Shown: positions 27,741-37,496, counted from the stretch's first letter. The stretch is DNA of 64,000 nucleotides from Streptococcus orisratti DSM 15617 (GCF_000380105.1 NZ_KB904448.1:103163-167162), one strand, 5' to 3'. Numbers and translations: made by a program. Notes: a model not told the origin generated them from the sequence alone.

Positions 27741-28850
27741 TTATTTCACTTCACTTCTCACACATTGTAGTGCTGCTGCAATGACTTGATGCATGTCGTA
27801 ATAGCGATATTGTCCAAGACGACCGCCAAAGATGACATTTCCTTGTTTTTCAGCCAGCTTTTTGTATTCCTTATAGAGGTGGTTGTTACGATCATTGTTG
27901 ACTGGATAGTAAGGTTCATCACCTTTCTCCCATGTTTTAGAATGTTCTTTGGTGATGATAGTCTTTTCTTGTGTACCAAATTCAAAATGTTTGTGTTCAA
28001 TAATACGTGTGTAAGGTGTCTTCGAGTCTGTATAGTTAACTACTGCATTTCCTTGATAGTTATCTGTATCAAGAGTTTCGGTTTCAAATCGCAGACTACG
28101 ATATTCAAGCTCTCCGAGTTGATAATCAAAGAATTGGTCAATCATACCTGTAAAGACAATTTTAGGAAAATCTTGCAAATATTGTTCCTTATTTTCAAAG
28201 AAATCGACACCAGTCTCAACATCAATATTATCATGCGCCAACATTTTTTCAACAATTTGCGTATAGCCTCCAATCGGAATACCTTGATAGGTATCATTGA
28301 AATAGTTATTATCATATGTCAATCGTACTGGTAAACGGCGGATGATGAAAGATGGCAATTCCGTACAAGGTTTACCCCATTGTTTTTCTGTGTAATCTTT
28401 AATCAGTTTTTCGTAGATATCTGTACCAACTAATGAGATGGCTTGTTCTTCCAAATTTTCAGGTGTTTTACCATTTAGAACTGCACGCTGTTCTTCAATT
28501 TTAGCTTGTGCTTCTTGAGGTGTGACAACTCCCCAAAGTTTGTTAAAGGTATTCATATTAAAAGGCAGATTATAAATTTCACCCTTGTAGTTTGCAATTG
28601 GTGAATTAGTATAGCGGTTAAATTCTGCAAATTGTTGAATATAGTCCCAAATTTCCTTATCAGATGTGTGGAAAATATGTGCACCATACTCATGCACCTG
28701 AATACCTTCAACTTCTTTGGTGAAAATATTACCAGCAATATGATTACGCTTTTCAATAACCTTTATTTTTTTTCCTTTTCTAGCCGCTTCATGTGCAAAG
28801 ATTGCGCCAAACAACCCTGAACCAACAACTAAATAATCATAATTTGACAT
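27741..28850 (-). CDS. glf: UDP-galactopyranose mutase
   Basis: 369 residues. FAD-binding DYLVVGSGLFGAIFAHEAARKG (4-25), VIEKRNHIAGN, and the substrate-binding YGAHIFHTSDKEIW are all intact. Converts UDP-galactopyranose into UDP-galactofuranose. Establishes that the polymer contains Galf. Normal length for bacterial Glf. Confidence 0.96.
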   Translation of the reverse strand: MSNYDYLVVGSGLFGAIFAHEAARKGKKIKVIEKRNHIAGNIFTKEVEGIQVHEYGAHIFHTSDKEIWDYIQQFAEFNRYTNSPIANYKGEIYNLPFNMNTFNKLWGVVTPQEAQAKIEEQRAVLNGKTPENLEEQAISLVGTDIYEKLIKDYTEKQWGKPCTELPSFIIRRLPVRLTYDNNYFNDTYQGIPIGGYTQIVEKMLAHDNIDVETGVDFFENKEQYLQDFPKIVFTGMIDQFFDYQLGELEYRSLRFETETLDTDNYQGNAVVNYTDSKTPYTRIIEHKHFEFGTQEKTIITKEHSKTWEKGDEPYYPVNNDRNNHLYKEYKKLAEKQGNVIFGGRLGQYRYYDMHQVIAAALQCVRSEVK

Positions 28851-28859
28851 GTCATTCTC

Positions 28860-30326
28860 CTATTTTTTTACATATCTCACTAAGTACATAGTAAAATCTT
28901 CTTTTAAGAATAAATTTATAATTCCGTAAATCGTACCAAAAACTGTTGCTGAAATCAACAGTACTAGAAAATCTGACATCCTCTTAAACACCATACTAAC
29001 GATCAAAGAAACAATGGAAGCTAAAAGAGTTGCCAATAAATTTTTGTAAATTTTAATGTCCGAAATAATTAAATTTAGGAAATCTCGCAACACATAAATT
29101 TGATATATTGTTACAAACAACTCTGCAACTAATGTACCAAATGCTGCACCTGAAGCACCAAATTTAGGAATACAAATAGCGTTTACAATTAAGTTGATAA
29201 CTGCTCCAAAACTAACAGACTTTAAGACATCGTTCTCTCTATCCATTGGTACTAGTATTTGAATACCTAGTAAATTTGAAATACCAATTAGAAATAAGGT
29301 TGGCATAATAATCTGCATAGGCACAATTGAACCAGTATAAGCATTACCAGATAAGAAATAAATACCTTCTTTTGCAAACAGAGTAAAGTAGACCCACAAA
29401 GGAATAGAAATAAAACAGACAAACTGCAACGATCGTACTGTCAAAATTTTAAAGTCTTTATCCCTACCTTCTTTAATATAAAATGATAATCTCGGCAATA
29501 ACACTGCTCCCATAGAGGTTACTAAGCTTACGAGAATCGTTTTAATTTTAACGGCAGCATTGTAATAACCTACCGCTTCATCTCCCTTCATGAAACCAAG
29601 CATAACAGAATCGAGATTGGTATAAATGGTTGTTGCCACAGTCATCATAAAAAAACTAAATATTGGTTTGATGTGTTGAGATAAGTTCAGGTTAGAATAC
29701 CATTTAAGATGCAAAAACTTTCTTAAATTGATAAAATTAAAAAAATTTGATCCCACACTAGCTAGAATCGTAATTGCCCCATAAATGACATAATCACTCC
29801 TTTGATGAACCAAAAGAAACATCAGGATAAGCGAAATAAATTTTAATATAATAGACCTAATGGTAATGTATGAATACTGTTCTAGTGCTTTGTATAGCCA
29901 CTCACAACCTATTAGATTAAATACCAACATAGCAATATTAATCATAAATAGAGTTTTATCTTGAGTCATACGAGGTACCAAAAAAATAGCCAATACGTAG
30001 GTAATCAGTGATAACGTCATTGCTATGGTGTTGATAACCATAATTTCTTGTACTGTCTTGGATAATTTTTCTTTGTTATCTCTAACCTTCGCACAAGCTC
30101 TAATCCCATAGGTGGGAATCCCTAACATCCCAACCATAGCAAAATAAGAAACAATTGATGTTGCGAAGGCAACCTTTCCTGTTCCTACTGGCAATAAGAC
30201 ACGAGAAACATAAGGGAAAGTTATTAAAGGAAAAATAAAATTAGATATTGTTAGAATGAAATTCATAACAATATTTAACTTAATTGAATTATTATTTCGA
30301 AAATGATTTTTATTTAACATATTCAC
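28860..30326 (-). CDS. wzx: Wzx flippase (MOP superfamily)
   Basis: 488 residues with about 14 hydrophobic segments; PLITFPYVSRVLLPVGTGKVAFATSIVSYF and GIPTYGIRACAKVRDN are typical of Wzx/RfbX. Flips the undecaprenyl-PP repeat unit outward. Start GTG 30326 or ATG two codons later; neither has a strong Shine-Dalgarno sequence. Confidence 0.85.
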   Translation of the reverse strand: MNMLNKNHFRNNNSIKLNIVMNFILTISNFIFPLITFPYVSRVLLPVGTGKVAFATSIVSYFAMVGMLGIPTYGIRACAKVRDNKEKLSKTVQEIMVINTIAMTLSLITYVLAIFLVPRMTQDKTLFMINIAMLVFNLIGCEWLYKALEQYSYITIRSIILKFISLILMFLLVHQRSDYVIYGAITILASVGSNFFNFINLRKFLHLKWYSNLNLSQHIKPIFSFFMMTVATTIYTNLDSVMLGFMKGDEAVGYYNAAVKIKTILVSLVTSMGAVLLPRLSFYIKEGRDKDFKILTVRSLQFVCFISIPLWVYFTLFAKEGIYFLSGNAYTGSIVPMQIIMPTLFLIGISNLLGIQILVPMDRENDVLKSVSFGAVINLIVNAICIPKFGASGAAFGTLVAELFVTIYQIYVLRDFLNLIISDIKIYKNLLATLLASIVSLIVSMVFKRMSDFLVLLISATVFGTIYGIINLFLKEDFTMYLVRYVKK

Positions 30327-30372
30327 TTTGCTTACATCATTTTAAAACTTTTAAAAAGTCTCGATTATATCG

Positions 30373-31011
30373 TTAGTGCGCTCCTTCCCGCGTAAATACT
30401 TTTTTTATCGTCAAAAAGAAAATTTTTAAATCTAAAACCAAAGACTGATTTCTAGGATAATAAAGCTCAAGTTCACAACGTTCTGGATAAAACACCTCAC
30501 TTCGGCCAGAAACTTGCCACCAACCAGTAGCGCCTGGCTTAACAGACAATAATATTTTCTGTTCTTCGGCAGTGTACTCTTCCAACTCTTTATCAAGAAT
30601 TGGCCTTGGTCCAATAAAACTCATATCACCTTTTAGAATATTTACGAATTGTGGAAATTCATCGATACTAGTTTTACGAATAAAGTTACCAATACTTGTC
30701 AACCGTGGATCTTCATTGGCTGGCAATTTATAACTATTTTGAATATATTTTTTATACAATTCCTCATCTGACTTTAGTACTTCTTCAGCATTTTCCACCA
30801 TAGACCTAAACTTAATAATCTTAAATTTTTTTCCATACTGACCATTTCTCACTTGTGTGAAAAATATACTCCCCTTGTATCCCTTCATTTTATAAACAAC
30901 GAAGATTATAAAAGAAATTGGAAAGACCAACACTACAGTCCCTATGAGTCCAATAATAATATCCAGAAATCTTTTGATAGTATGATAAAGAATATTATTG
31001 TTTGTCTTCAC
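30373..31011 (-). CDS. Priming polyprenyl-phosphate glycosyl-1-phosphate transferase
   Basis: 212 residues, the short, soluble-plus-one-helix form (helix 16-40). Motifs KFRSMVENAEEVLKSDE, DEFPQFVNILKGDMSFIGPRP and KPGATGWWQVSGRSE are those of the bacterial sugar transferase domain. It loads the first sugar phosphate on undecaprenyl phosphate. The length is closer to EpsE (Gal-1-P) of S. thermophilus than to long WchA/CpsE (Glc-1-P), so Gal is more likely. GTG start with GGGAG nine bases upstream. Confidence 0.85.
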   Translation of the reverse strand: MKTNNNILYHTIKRFLDIIIGLIGTVVLVFPISFIIFVVYKMKGYKGSIFFTQVRNGQYGKKFKIIKFRSMVENAEEVLKSDEELYKKYIQNSYKLPANEDPRLTSIGNFIRKTSIDEFPQFVNILKGDMSFIGPRPILDKELEEYTAEEQKILLSVKPGATGWWQVSGRSEVFYPERCELELYYPRNQSLVLDLKIFFLTIKKVFTREGAH

Positions 31012-31043
31012 CTTATAAAACTCCCATTTTAGCTTTTCTTATT

Positions 31044-31742
31044 TTATTTAGATTTTTTACCATAGTTGCCATAGTCTCCATAGCTACCGTATGCCCCATA
31101 GCGTTCAAGAGTATTGTTCACCTTGTTTAGAATTATCCCTAGGAACTGTGTTCCACTTTGTTCCATTTGTTCGACAGCTTTTTGAACAAACCTGCGCTTA
31201 ATAGCACCCGCTTCAGTGACCAAAATACTGGCATCTGCATTGTTTGCGATAATAGCCGCATCAATGACCAAACCAATCGGTGGTGTATCAATGATGATAT
31301 AGTCGTATAGACTACGGACAGTCTCTATCATTTGATGAAAATTGTCGTTTTGCAACAACGATGTCGGGTTAGGTGGTACCTGACCAGCTGGAATAATCAT
31401 CAGATTAGGCACACTGGTATCACCAATAACATCTGACAACTCTGCATTACCAGAAAGGTAGCTGCTGAGTCCTTGATAACTGCTATCTGCTTTGAAGGTT
31501 CCAGACAAAACTGAATTACGCGTATCAGCATCAATCAAAAGAGTGCGAAAACCAGCATTAGCAAAAGAAATAGCAAGATTAACCGAAGTTGTTGATTTCC
31601 CTTCACCGGGCTGTACCGATGTAAGCGCTAAAACTCTTAGTTCACGACCACTAAACTGAATGTTTGTTCGGATGGAGTTGTAATACTCCTCTGCCTGATG
31701 CATTGTCTGAGCTTTAGCCCTCACAAGTTCAAATTGTGACAT
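31044..31742 (-). CDS. wze: Capsule/EPS tyrosine kinase (Wze, CpsD, EpsD)
   Basis: 232 residues. Walker [17 protein letters not shown], Walker A' [10 protein letters not shown], Walker [11 protein letters not shown], and a C-terminal Tyr/Gly cluster ([14 protein letters not shown]) that is autophosphorylated. It needs the Wzd membrane partner. Phosphorylation and dephosphorylation by Wzh regulate chain length and amount. Confidence 0.94.
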   Translation of the reverse strand: MSQFELVRAKAQTMHQAEEYYNSIRTNIQFSGRELRVLALTSVQPGEGKSTTSVNLAISFANAGFRTLLIDADTRNSVLSGTFKADSSYQGLSSYLSGNAELSDVIGDTSVPNLMIIPAGQVPPNPTSLLQNDNFHQMIETVRSLYDYIIIDTPPIGLVIDAAIIANNADASILVTEAGAIKRRFVQKAVEQMEQSGTQFLGIILNKVNNTLERYGAYGSYGDYGNYGKKSK

Positions 31743-31757
31743 TAATTTATCTCCTCT

Positions 31758-32444
31758 CTACATCTTACTCATATCTGGCACGATACCAAGCAAAGTCAAA
31801 CCTAAAACTTCCTCAACATCTTCTGCACGACGGACACGATCATCCAAGATTTCGCCAAGCAAGACACCTACTACAGCCAAGAATGCTCCTACTAATGCCC
31901 CCAATACAGCATTACGCTTGATGTTTGGTGAGGAAGGTTTATCAGGAACTTCTGCTTCTTCAAGTGTTGTCACATCCTGCACTTTGGTAACGGTTTTGAT
32001 TTTCTCAGAGGATACCTTTCGAATGCTGTTAGCCAATTTTGCTGCTTCCTTGGGATCTTGATTTTCAACTGAAATGGCAATTAAGCGTGTGTCAGTTGGG
32101 ATTGACACTGAAACCATTTTTGATAACTGTTGTGTTGAAAGATTTGACTTTGCATCAGTAATGACATCTGATAAAACTTCGGGGGAATTGATAATTTCTT
32201 TATAGTCATTGACCAAATATGAACCAGCCTGAAGGTCTTGGTTAAGGTTTGAATCTCCAGATTGATTAACTACATAAATCCGTGTTGTTGCAGTGTAAGA
32301 TGGTTTAAGTATAAAAATACTTCCTAATAGAGACAGTGTTCCCAAAAATAAGGTAACAAAAATAATTAAGAATTTCTTGCTCCAAAGTTTTTTCAAGAGT
32401 TGAAGGACGTCAATTTCAATACTTGCATTGTCTTTCGTGTTCAT
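31758..32444 (-). CDS. wzd: Chain-length/kinase-activator membrane protein (Wzd, CpsC, EpsC)
   Basis: 228 residues. Wzz-type: helix about 28-48, extracellular loop, second helix about 178-198 after the Pro-rich VPDKPSSPNIKRN. It anchors and activates the Wze kinase and influences polymer length. Usual family length. Confidence 0.93.
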   Translation of the reverse strand: MNTKDNASIEIDVLQLLKKLWSKKFLIIFVTLFLGTLSLLGSIFILKPSYTATTRIYVVNQSGDSNLNQDLQAGSYLVNDYKEIINSPEVLSDVITDAKSNLSTQQLSKMVSVSIPTDTRLIAISVENQDPKEAAKLANSIRKVSSEKIKTVTKVQDVTTLEEAEVPDKPSSPNIKRNAVLGALVGAFLAVVGVLLGEILDDRVRRAEDVEEVLGLTLLGIVPDMSKM

Positions 32445-32456
32445 AGTTTCTCCTAT

Positions 32457-33188
32457 TTACAGATAATTATTTTCTAACAAAGTTTGAGGGTTATTTTTAA
32501 AAAGATTATGGGCGCGTTTTTTGCCAAATTCTTTAAAAATGATCTGATAAGCCTCTTTCATGTAAGGTTTACGCTCACCAGTATTGTGCATATCACTTGC
32601 GACACAATGAACCAAATCTTCTTCTAAAAAGTAGCGTGCACGCTTTTTAAAAACCTTATACTTGTCTCCAAAAAGTTTTTGTTTAAGCACATGCGAACTA
32701 TTGATTTGAGTATAACATCCCATATCAATCAATTCTTTGACACGTTCTTTGTTAGATTCCAGAGCATTATAGCGCTCAATGTGCGCAACTATGGGGGTCA
32801 CGCCCTGCATCAACACTTGACTGAGTCCTGTATGAATTTCTTTCCAAGGTGTTGTCATACTAAATTCAACCAAAGCAAAGCGTGTCCCATTCATCCGAGG
32901 TACTTGGTTTTTAGATAATTTTTCTGGGATATCATTGCTGTAGTAGAGTTCCCCACCAAAGCAGAGTGTTAGATCATCATAGATTTTTTCGACTTCTTCT
33001 TTGACGACTGAAAAATTTGCAAAAATCTTTTCTTCTGGCGTTTCAAACATCCCTTTTCGTCTATGTGATGTTGAGACAATCGTTCTGACCCCCTGTGAGT
33101 AACTCTCTTTAATAAGGGCTAGACTCTCCTCTAGTGTGTCTGGACCATCGTCAACGTCAAAAATAATGTGCGAATGAATATCAATCAT
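32457..33188 (-). CDS. wzh: PHP-type protein-tyrosine phosphatase (Wzh, CpsB, EpsB)
   Basis: 243 residues. Manganese-binding PHP motifs MIDIHSHIIFDVDDGPDT, HIERY and DMHNTGERKP. Removes phosphate from Wze. Lies three bases after wzg and 12 before wzd. Confidence 0.94.
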   Translation of the reverse strand: MIDIHSHIIFDVDDGPDTLEESLALIKESYSQGVRTIVSTSHRRKGMFETPEEKIFANFSVVKEEVEKIYDDLTLCFGGELYYSNDIPEKLSKNQVPRMNGTRFALVEFSMTTPWKEIHTGLSQVLMQGVTPIVAHIERYNALESNKERVKELIDMGCYTQINSSHVLKQKLFGDKYKVFKKRARYFLEEDLVHCVASDMHNTGERKPYMKEAYQIIFKEFGKKRAHNLFKNNPQTLLENNYL

Positions 33189-33190
33189 AC

Positions 33191-34660
33191 TTATTTTCCT
33201 TCTATCGTATCCTTGATAGCCTGTGAAGCCGTTGCGACACTGGCTTGATCAAGTTGCATCATATATAGACTAGCTGTCGGCATTGCGTATGAAGTTAATT
33301 GACCTGTTGAGCCTGTTCCAGTCACAGCTTGTGAGGTTACAGTAAACTTACTTCCAGATGATAACTGAGTGTTAGCCAAACTCATCATTGCATCTAGCGG
33401 CATGTTGGTTTGGACAGAATCTTGTAAGCCATTGATAATAGCTGAGAAGTTAGAAATTGAATTTAGCGAAGCTAACTTGTTCACAAGGGCAGCAATGACC
33501 TTTTCTTGATTCTTGCCGCGATCATTATCTCCACCTTGTAGTGAGTAACGTTCCCGAACAAAAGCTAAAGCCTCTTCCCCTGTCTTCAGAGTAATATTCC
33601 CAACCTCAAATGAGAATTTATTGTTTGTATAACTTGTGAAGGCTTGGTCATTATAAACTTCAACACCACCTACAAGATCTATTAACTTTAAGAATGTTGT
33701 GAAATTGATACGTGCATAATAATCAATATCAATACCATAAAGATTTTCGAGTGTCTTCTCAGAAGTTTCGACACCATAAATCCCTGCGTGTGTGAGTTTA
33801 TCATACTGATCGCCTCCACCATCTGGAATTTTAACATATGAATCCCGTGGGGTCGTTGTCAATAGAATCTTATGAGTATTCATATTTACAGTCATAATGA
33901 TATTGACATCTGATCGAGATACTGTAGAGATTGAGCCATAGGTATCAATCCCACTAATGTAAATATTGAAAGAGTCAGCATTTGCCTGTTTGGCATCAGT
34001 CGTCACTTTCTTAGTTATTTTGTAAGTGTAAAGAGTTTTTAGTGATGAGGCGTAGTCGGGATAGTTCATCTCTAAAAGACTTGAGTAAGCACTGTTGAGA
34101 ACCATAGCCTGACTGCTGCCATTTTTCAAGTTTTCATAGGCCACTTGATAGGAATCTACAGATTCTGGTGTCAATTCCAAACCTTTGTCTGTACGAATTT
34201 GTGTCATTAACTCATCAATGTTATTCTTGTCAGCTCCTGTGGGTGCTTGCAAGCTTGTTACTTCTGAAAGATCATTTAGCGAACTATCGGCTAATGTGAC
34301 AACACTCATCTCAACTTCTGAATAGGAAGCAGTCTCATTAAATTTACTAGTAACATCAATAGCCGATTTAAATCCAAAAAGTGTCACACCTGTCAAAATT
34401 GTGAAAAAAACCAGGACGATTCCAGTTAGAACCTTAGCTTTCTTGAATATGATTGCGAGAAGGCTCAAGATAAAGATAGCAACCAAAACTCCTGTATAAA
34501 TAACATTGATGTTATGGAAGGCCAGAAAGTTGTACCGATAAGTCATATAGACAACAACTCCCCCTAAAACTGTGAAGAGTGCTAACAAGGCAAGATTGAC
34601 AATCATGGCAGTGGTAGATACTTTACCCGACTTCTTTCGACTTTGTGAACGTTTGGTCAT
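33191..34660 (-). CDS. wzg: LytR-CpsA-Psr family protein (Wzg, CpsA, EpsA)
   Basis: 489 residues from ATG 34660, chosen because GGAG lies seven bases before it; an ATG four codons earlier lacks one. Three N-terminal helices (about 20-100), a DUF3327-like segment, then the LCP domain (YISGIDTYGSISTVSRSDVNIIMTVN, TPRDSYVKIP, FVRERYSLQGGDNDRGKNQEKV) with the Arg/Asp residues that bind polyprenyl-phosphate. It attaches finished polysaccharide to peptidoglycan. First gene of the operon. Confidence 0.93.
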   Translation of the reverse strand: MTKRSQSRKKSGKVSTTAMIVNLALLALFTVLGGVVVYMTYRYNFLAFHNINVIYTGVLVAIFILSLLAIIFKKAKVLTGIVLVFFTILTGVTLFGFKSAIDVTSKFNETASYSEVEMSVVTLADSSLNDLSEVTSLQAPTGADKNNIDELMTQIRTDKGLELTPESVDSYQVAYENLKNGSSQAMVLNSAYSSLLEMNYPDYASSLKTLYTYKITKKVTTDAKQANADSFNIYISGIDTYGSISTVSRSDVNIIMTVNMNTHKILLTTTPRDSYVKIPDGGGDQYDKLTHAGIYGVETSEKTLENLYGIDIDYYARINFTTFLKLIDLVGGVEVYNDQAFTSYTNNKFSFEVGNITLKTGEEALAFVRERYSLQGGDNDRGKNQEKVIAALVNKLASLNSISNFSAIINGLQDSVQTNMPLDAMMSLANTQLSSGSKFTVTSQAVTGTGSTGQLTSYAMPTASLYMMQLDQASVATASQAIKDTIEGK

Positions 34661-34700
34661 TACAGTCTCCATTTCTTAAATATATCTTAATCCACAGTAT

Positions 34701-34729
34701 AATATACCATTTAACTTACATTTTTTCAA
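34701..34729 (-). promoter_or_regulatory. eps operon promoter
   Basis: TTGAAA (34724-34729), 17-bp spacer, TATATT (34701-34706) on the minus strand, about 40 bases before wzg. Confidence 0.65.
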
Positions 34730-34831
34730 TTCCTTAAAAATTCTTACAGTTTTCTTAATTTTTTAAACAATTGTCAAAAGCCCTTAAAATCAGTATTTCA
34801 TGATAAGTTAGAAACTTTCTGGCAGTCTTTG

Positions 34832-34854
34832 TTACATTTCCATGACAAATGTAA
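34832..34854. promoter_or_regulatory. Dyad in the wzg/LysR intergenic region
   Basis: Perfect 8-bp arms TTACATTT / AAATGTAA with a 7-base spacer, 34 bp upstream of the LysR gene's -35 box and about 100 bp upstream of the eps -35 box. A plausible LysR-type site for shared control. Confidence 0.5.
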
Positions 34855-34887
34855 TTTCTTCTTTTTTATCAAAAGGGTTCTAAAAGC

Positions 34888-34916
34888 TTGCCACAATTGG
34901 CATTTTGAGCTAAACT
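34888..34916 (+). promoter_or_regulatory. Promoter giving a leaderless LysR mRNA
   Basis: TTGCCA (34888-34893), 17-bp spacer, TAAACT (34911-34916), then AATGCT and ATG. The +1 is predicted at the start codon, and no Shine-Dalgarno sequence is visible. Confidence 0.6.
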
Positions 34917-34922
34917 AATGCT

Positions 34923-35834
34923 ATGAGAATCCAACAATTACACTACATTATAAAAATCGTTGAAACAGGAAGTATGAATGAAGCCGCCAAACAGCTGTTT
35001 ATCACTCAACCTAGTCTTTCTAATGCCGTTCGTGACCTTGAGCGAGAGATGGGAATTGAGATATTTATTCGTAATCCTAAAGGAATCACTCTCACCAAGG
35101 ATGGGGTTGAATTTTTATCCTACGCTCGTCAAATCATTGAGCAAACAGCACTTCTGGAGGAGAGATATAAAAGTAAGACGACTACGCGTGAACTTTTCAG
35201 CGTATCGGCTCAGCACTATGCTTTTGTTGTCAACGCCTTTGTTTCCTTGTTAAAAGGAACTGATATGTCTCAGTATGAGCTTTTTTTGCGTGAGACACGA
35301 ACCTACGAAATTATTGATGACGTCAAAAACTTTCGTTCAGAAATCGGAGTTCTCTTTTTAAACAGTTATAATCGCGATGTCCTAACTAAGTTGTTCGATG
35401 ATAGTCATTTGACCTACACGAGTTTATTTAAGGCACGCCCTCATATTTTTGTCAGTAAATTCAATCCTTTAGCTGATCGTCAGATGGTTTCGCTTGAAGA
35501 CTTGGAAGATTTTCCTTATTTGAGTTACGATCAAGGGATTCATAATTCTTTCTACTTTTCAGAAGAAATTATGTCCCAGATTCCTCACAAAAAGTCTATT
35601 GTCGTGAGTGATCGCGCAACTTTGTTCAATCTTTTGATTGGACTGGATGGGTACACAACTGCAACCGGCATCCTCAATAGCAACCTCAACGGTGACAATA
35701 TCGTGTCTATCCCACTTGATGTTGAAGATATGATTGACATTGTCTATATCCGTCATGAAAAAGCCAATCTTTCTAAGATGGGAGAGCGCTTTATTGAATA
35801 CTTACTTGAAGAGGTTAAATTCGATGCCGACTAA
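34923..35834 (+). CDS. CpsY/EpsR-type LysR regulator
   Basis: 303 residues. Helix-turn-helix GSMNEAAKQLFITQPSLSNAVRDLEREMG (about 17-45) and an effector domain. Divergent from wzg, the conserved place for CpsY in streptococci, where homologues affect methionine supply, wall changes and survival in phagocytes. It has its own promoter and terminator. Role in eps control is inferred from position. Confidence 0.87.
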   Translation: MRIQQLHYIIKIVETGSMNEAAKQLFITQPSLSNAVRDLEREMGIEIFIRNPKGITLTKDGVEFLSYARQIIEQTALLEERYKSKTTTRELFSVSAQHYAFVVNAFVSLLKGTDMSQYELFLRETRTYEIIDDVKNFRSEIGVLFLNSYNRDVLTKLFDDSHLTYTSLFKARPHIFVSKFNPLADRQMVSLEDLEDFPYLSYDQGIHNSFYFSEEIMSQIPHKKSIVVSDRATLFNLLIGLDGYTTATGILNSNLNGDNIVSIPLDVEDMIDIVYIRHEKANLSKMGERFIEYLLEEVKFDAD

Positions 35835-35912
35835 TCTAATCCTCCTTGAAACTCGAAACCTCGCCTGACTGGCTTGTTTTGGAAAATTTAAGTCATTTTT
35901 ATTAAATATAAG

Positions 35913-35946
35913 TGCCACTCCAACTAAATTGGAATGGCGATTTTTG
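35913..35946. terminator. Bidirectional terminator between the LysR and HEPN genes
   Basis: 10-bp stem GCCACTCCAA/TTGGAATGGC with one mismatch, loop of about six bases, then GATTTTTG on the plus strand. It lies between the converging genes and could serve both. Confidence 0.7.
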
Positions 35947-36006
35947 TAAGGATGTAAAGTCTCTTGTGTAGGCATACTATAATAACTTACTGTTAATGTT
36001 AGATTG

Positions 36007-36786
36007 TTAAAAATTATCAATAGCTAGATTCTCTTTGATGATAGCATTAACTCTGTCAAAATAAAAGTGTTTCCGATCGTAATGTATTCCAGCAAAGATT
36101 GCCAAATCTATGATTTTATTTAGAAAAGCCTGAGATGAGAAGTTTGTTGTCCGATGTAATTCCTCTTCGTCAAAAGGTTTGATAAGGTGAGCAAGTGGAT
36201 TGCGAACAGATTTTTCAAAGTCTCTAAGTTCCAAAATTAATTTCTTAATAGGTTTAGGAAGGCTAGTAAATTGTAAGAAATCAGCCAAGCTTTTAGAGGT
36301 TACTTTACCATCACGGCGAATTTTAAGGTAGTCATTAAAAATTTGGTAGTTACTCTGTTTCATTTTCAAGAAAAGCCATGTGTCATATTGATCATTTTTG
36401 GCATCATGAATAAATTGTCTGATATCTGGTACTTCTTTTTGCACTAAGCGAAAAAATAATCTGTACAAGATAGGACTGACTGAGCGGACAAAGTCTATGA
36501 TTTCTCCATTTTTGACCTTGGCTTCAAGATCAAAGATGTAATTGGCTAAAAGTTCTTCCTCATAGGCGTTAGAAATCAGCTCAAAGTTGTAAAAGTCTTT
36601 GATTGTTTGATTTTCTAACCTATGTTTAAAAACAAAATCAATGTTCAACTCTCTGCGCTCTTTCAGCATTTCCAGAAGATAGAGGCTTTGCTCAGGAAAA
36701 TTTGGAACTTGCTCTGCGATTTTCCAAGCATGATTATAAGCATAGACATCCAAGAGGATGTCTATGTGTTCATAGTTGTGAGACAT
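36007..36786 (-). CDS. Standalone HEPN-motif protein coupled to deoD
   Basis: 259 residues, mostly helical, no signal or membrane segment. Near the C-terminus it has EKSVRNPLAHLI, an R-X4-H motif (Arg195, His200) preceded by a helix and followed by an acidic stretch: the active-site layout of HEPN ribonucleases, and close to the RN..AH form seen in Csm6. There is no CARF domain and no CRISPR locus in the window. The A of its ATG is the last base of the deoD stop (TGATG), so translation is coupled. Possible RNase; function unproven. Confidence 0.6.
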   Translation of the reverse strand: MSHNYEHIDILLDVYAYNHAWKIAEQVPNFPEQSLYLLEMLKERRELNIDFVFKHRLENQTIKDFYNFELISNAYEEELLANYIFDLEAKVKNGEIIDFVRSVSPILYRLFFRLVQKEVPDIRQFIHDAKNDQYDTWLFLKMKQSNYQIFNDYLKIRRDGKVTSKSLADFLQFTSLPKPIKKLILELRDFEKSVRNPLAHLIKPFDEEELHRTTNFSSQAFLNKIIDLAIFAGIHYDRKHFYFDRVNAIIKENLAIDNF

Positions 36787-37496
36787 CAGTCAGCGATGAG
36801 CGTTTCTAGCCCAACTGTCATCATATCGGTGAAAGTTGTTTGACGTTCTTCGGCAGTTGTATCCTCTTCTGGGTGGACAAGACTGTCAGAGATAGTCATA
36901 ATACCAAGTGCTTGAACATGATGTTGGGCTGCAAGATAGTAAAGAGCGGCAGCTTCCATTTCAATGGCTTTCACACCAAGAGTTCCCAGTTTCATGTTAC
37001 GTTCTGGCATATTGGAGTAAAAAACATCAGATGACAGTACGCTACCGACATGTGTTGTCATCCCTAGTTTTTTGGCAATGTGGTAGGCAGTATCCAAAAG
37101 TTTGAAATCCGCAATTTGTGGAAAATCATATTCTGGGAAATCATTTCGAATGATGTTTGAATTCGTTGCTGCAGCTTGGGCAAGAACCAGTTCACGCACA
37201 TGGACATCTGGATCAATAGAACCTGCCGTTCCGACACGGATTAATTTGTTAACACCATAGTCAACGATCAACTCACGCACATAAATAGAGATGGATGGCA
37301 TTCCCATACCTGTTCCCATCACAGAAACACGGTGACCTTTATAAGTTCCGGTATAGCCAAGCATCCCCCGAACATTGTTAAAACATACGGCATCCTCAAG
37401 GAAGTTTTCTGCGATAAATTTGGCACGCAAGGGGTCTCCTGGAAGTAAAATCTTATCTGCGATTTCGCCTTGTTTGGCTTCGATATGAATTGACAT
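36786..37496 (-). CDS. deoD: Purine nucleoside phosphorylase, hexameric DeoD type
   Basis: 236 residues. Motifs [41 protein letters not shown] and [10 protein letters not shown] are those of E. coli-type PNP. Splits (deoxy)ribonucleosides of purines with phosphate. ATG 37496 has GAAAGGAACT upstream. Its start lies inside the 3' end of the CLC gene (44-base overlap). Confidence 0.96.
   Translation of the reverse strand: MSIHIEAKQGEIADKILLPGDPLRAKFIAENFLEDAVCFNNVRGMLGYTGTYKGHRVSVMGTGMGMPSISIYVRELIVDYGVNKLIRVGTAGSIDPDVHVRELVLAQAAATNSNIIRNDFPEYDFPQIADFKLLDTAYHIAKKLGMTTHVGSVLSSDVFYSNMPERNMKLGTLGVKAIEMEAAALYYLAAQHHVQALGIMTISDSLVHPEEDTTAEERQTTFTDMMTVGLETLIAD

Noticed and set aside
36007..36786. Calling the HEPN-motif gene csm6
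   Set aside because: No CARF domain, no cas genes and no CRISPR repeats in the window; only the R-X4-H motif is shared.
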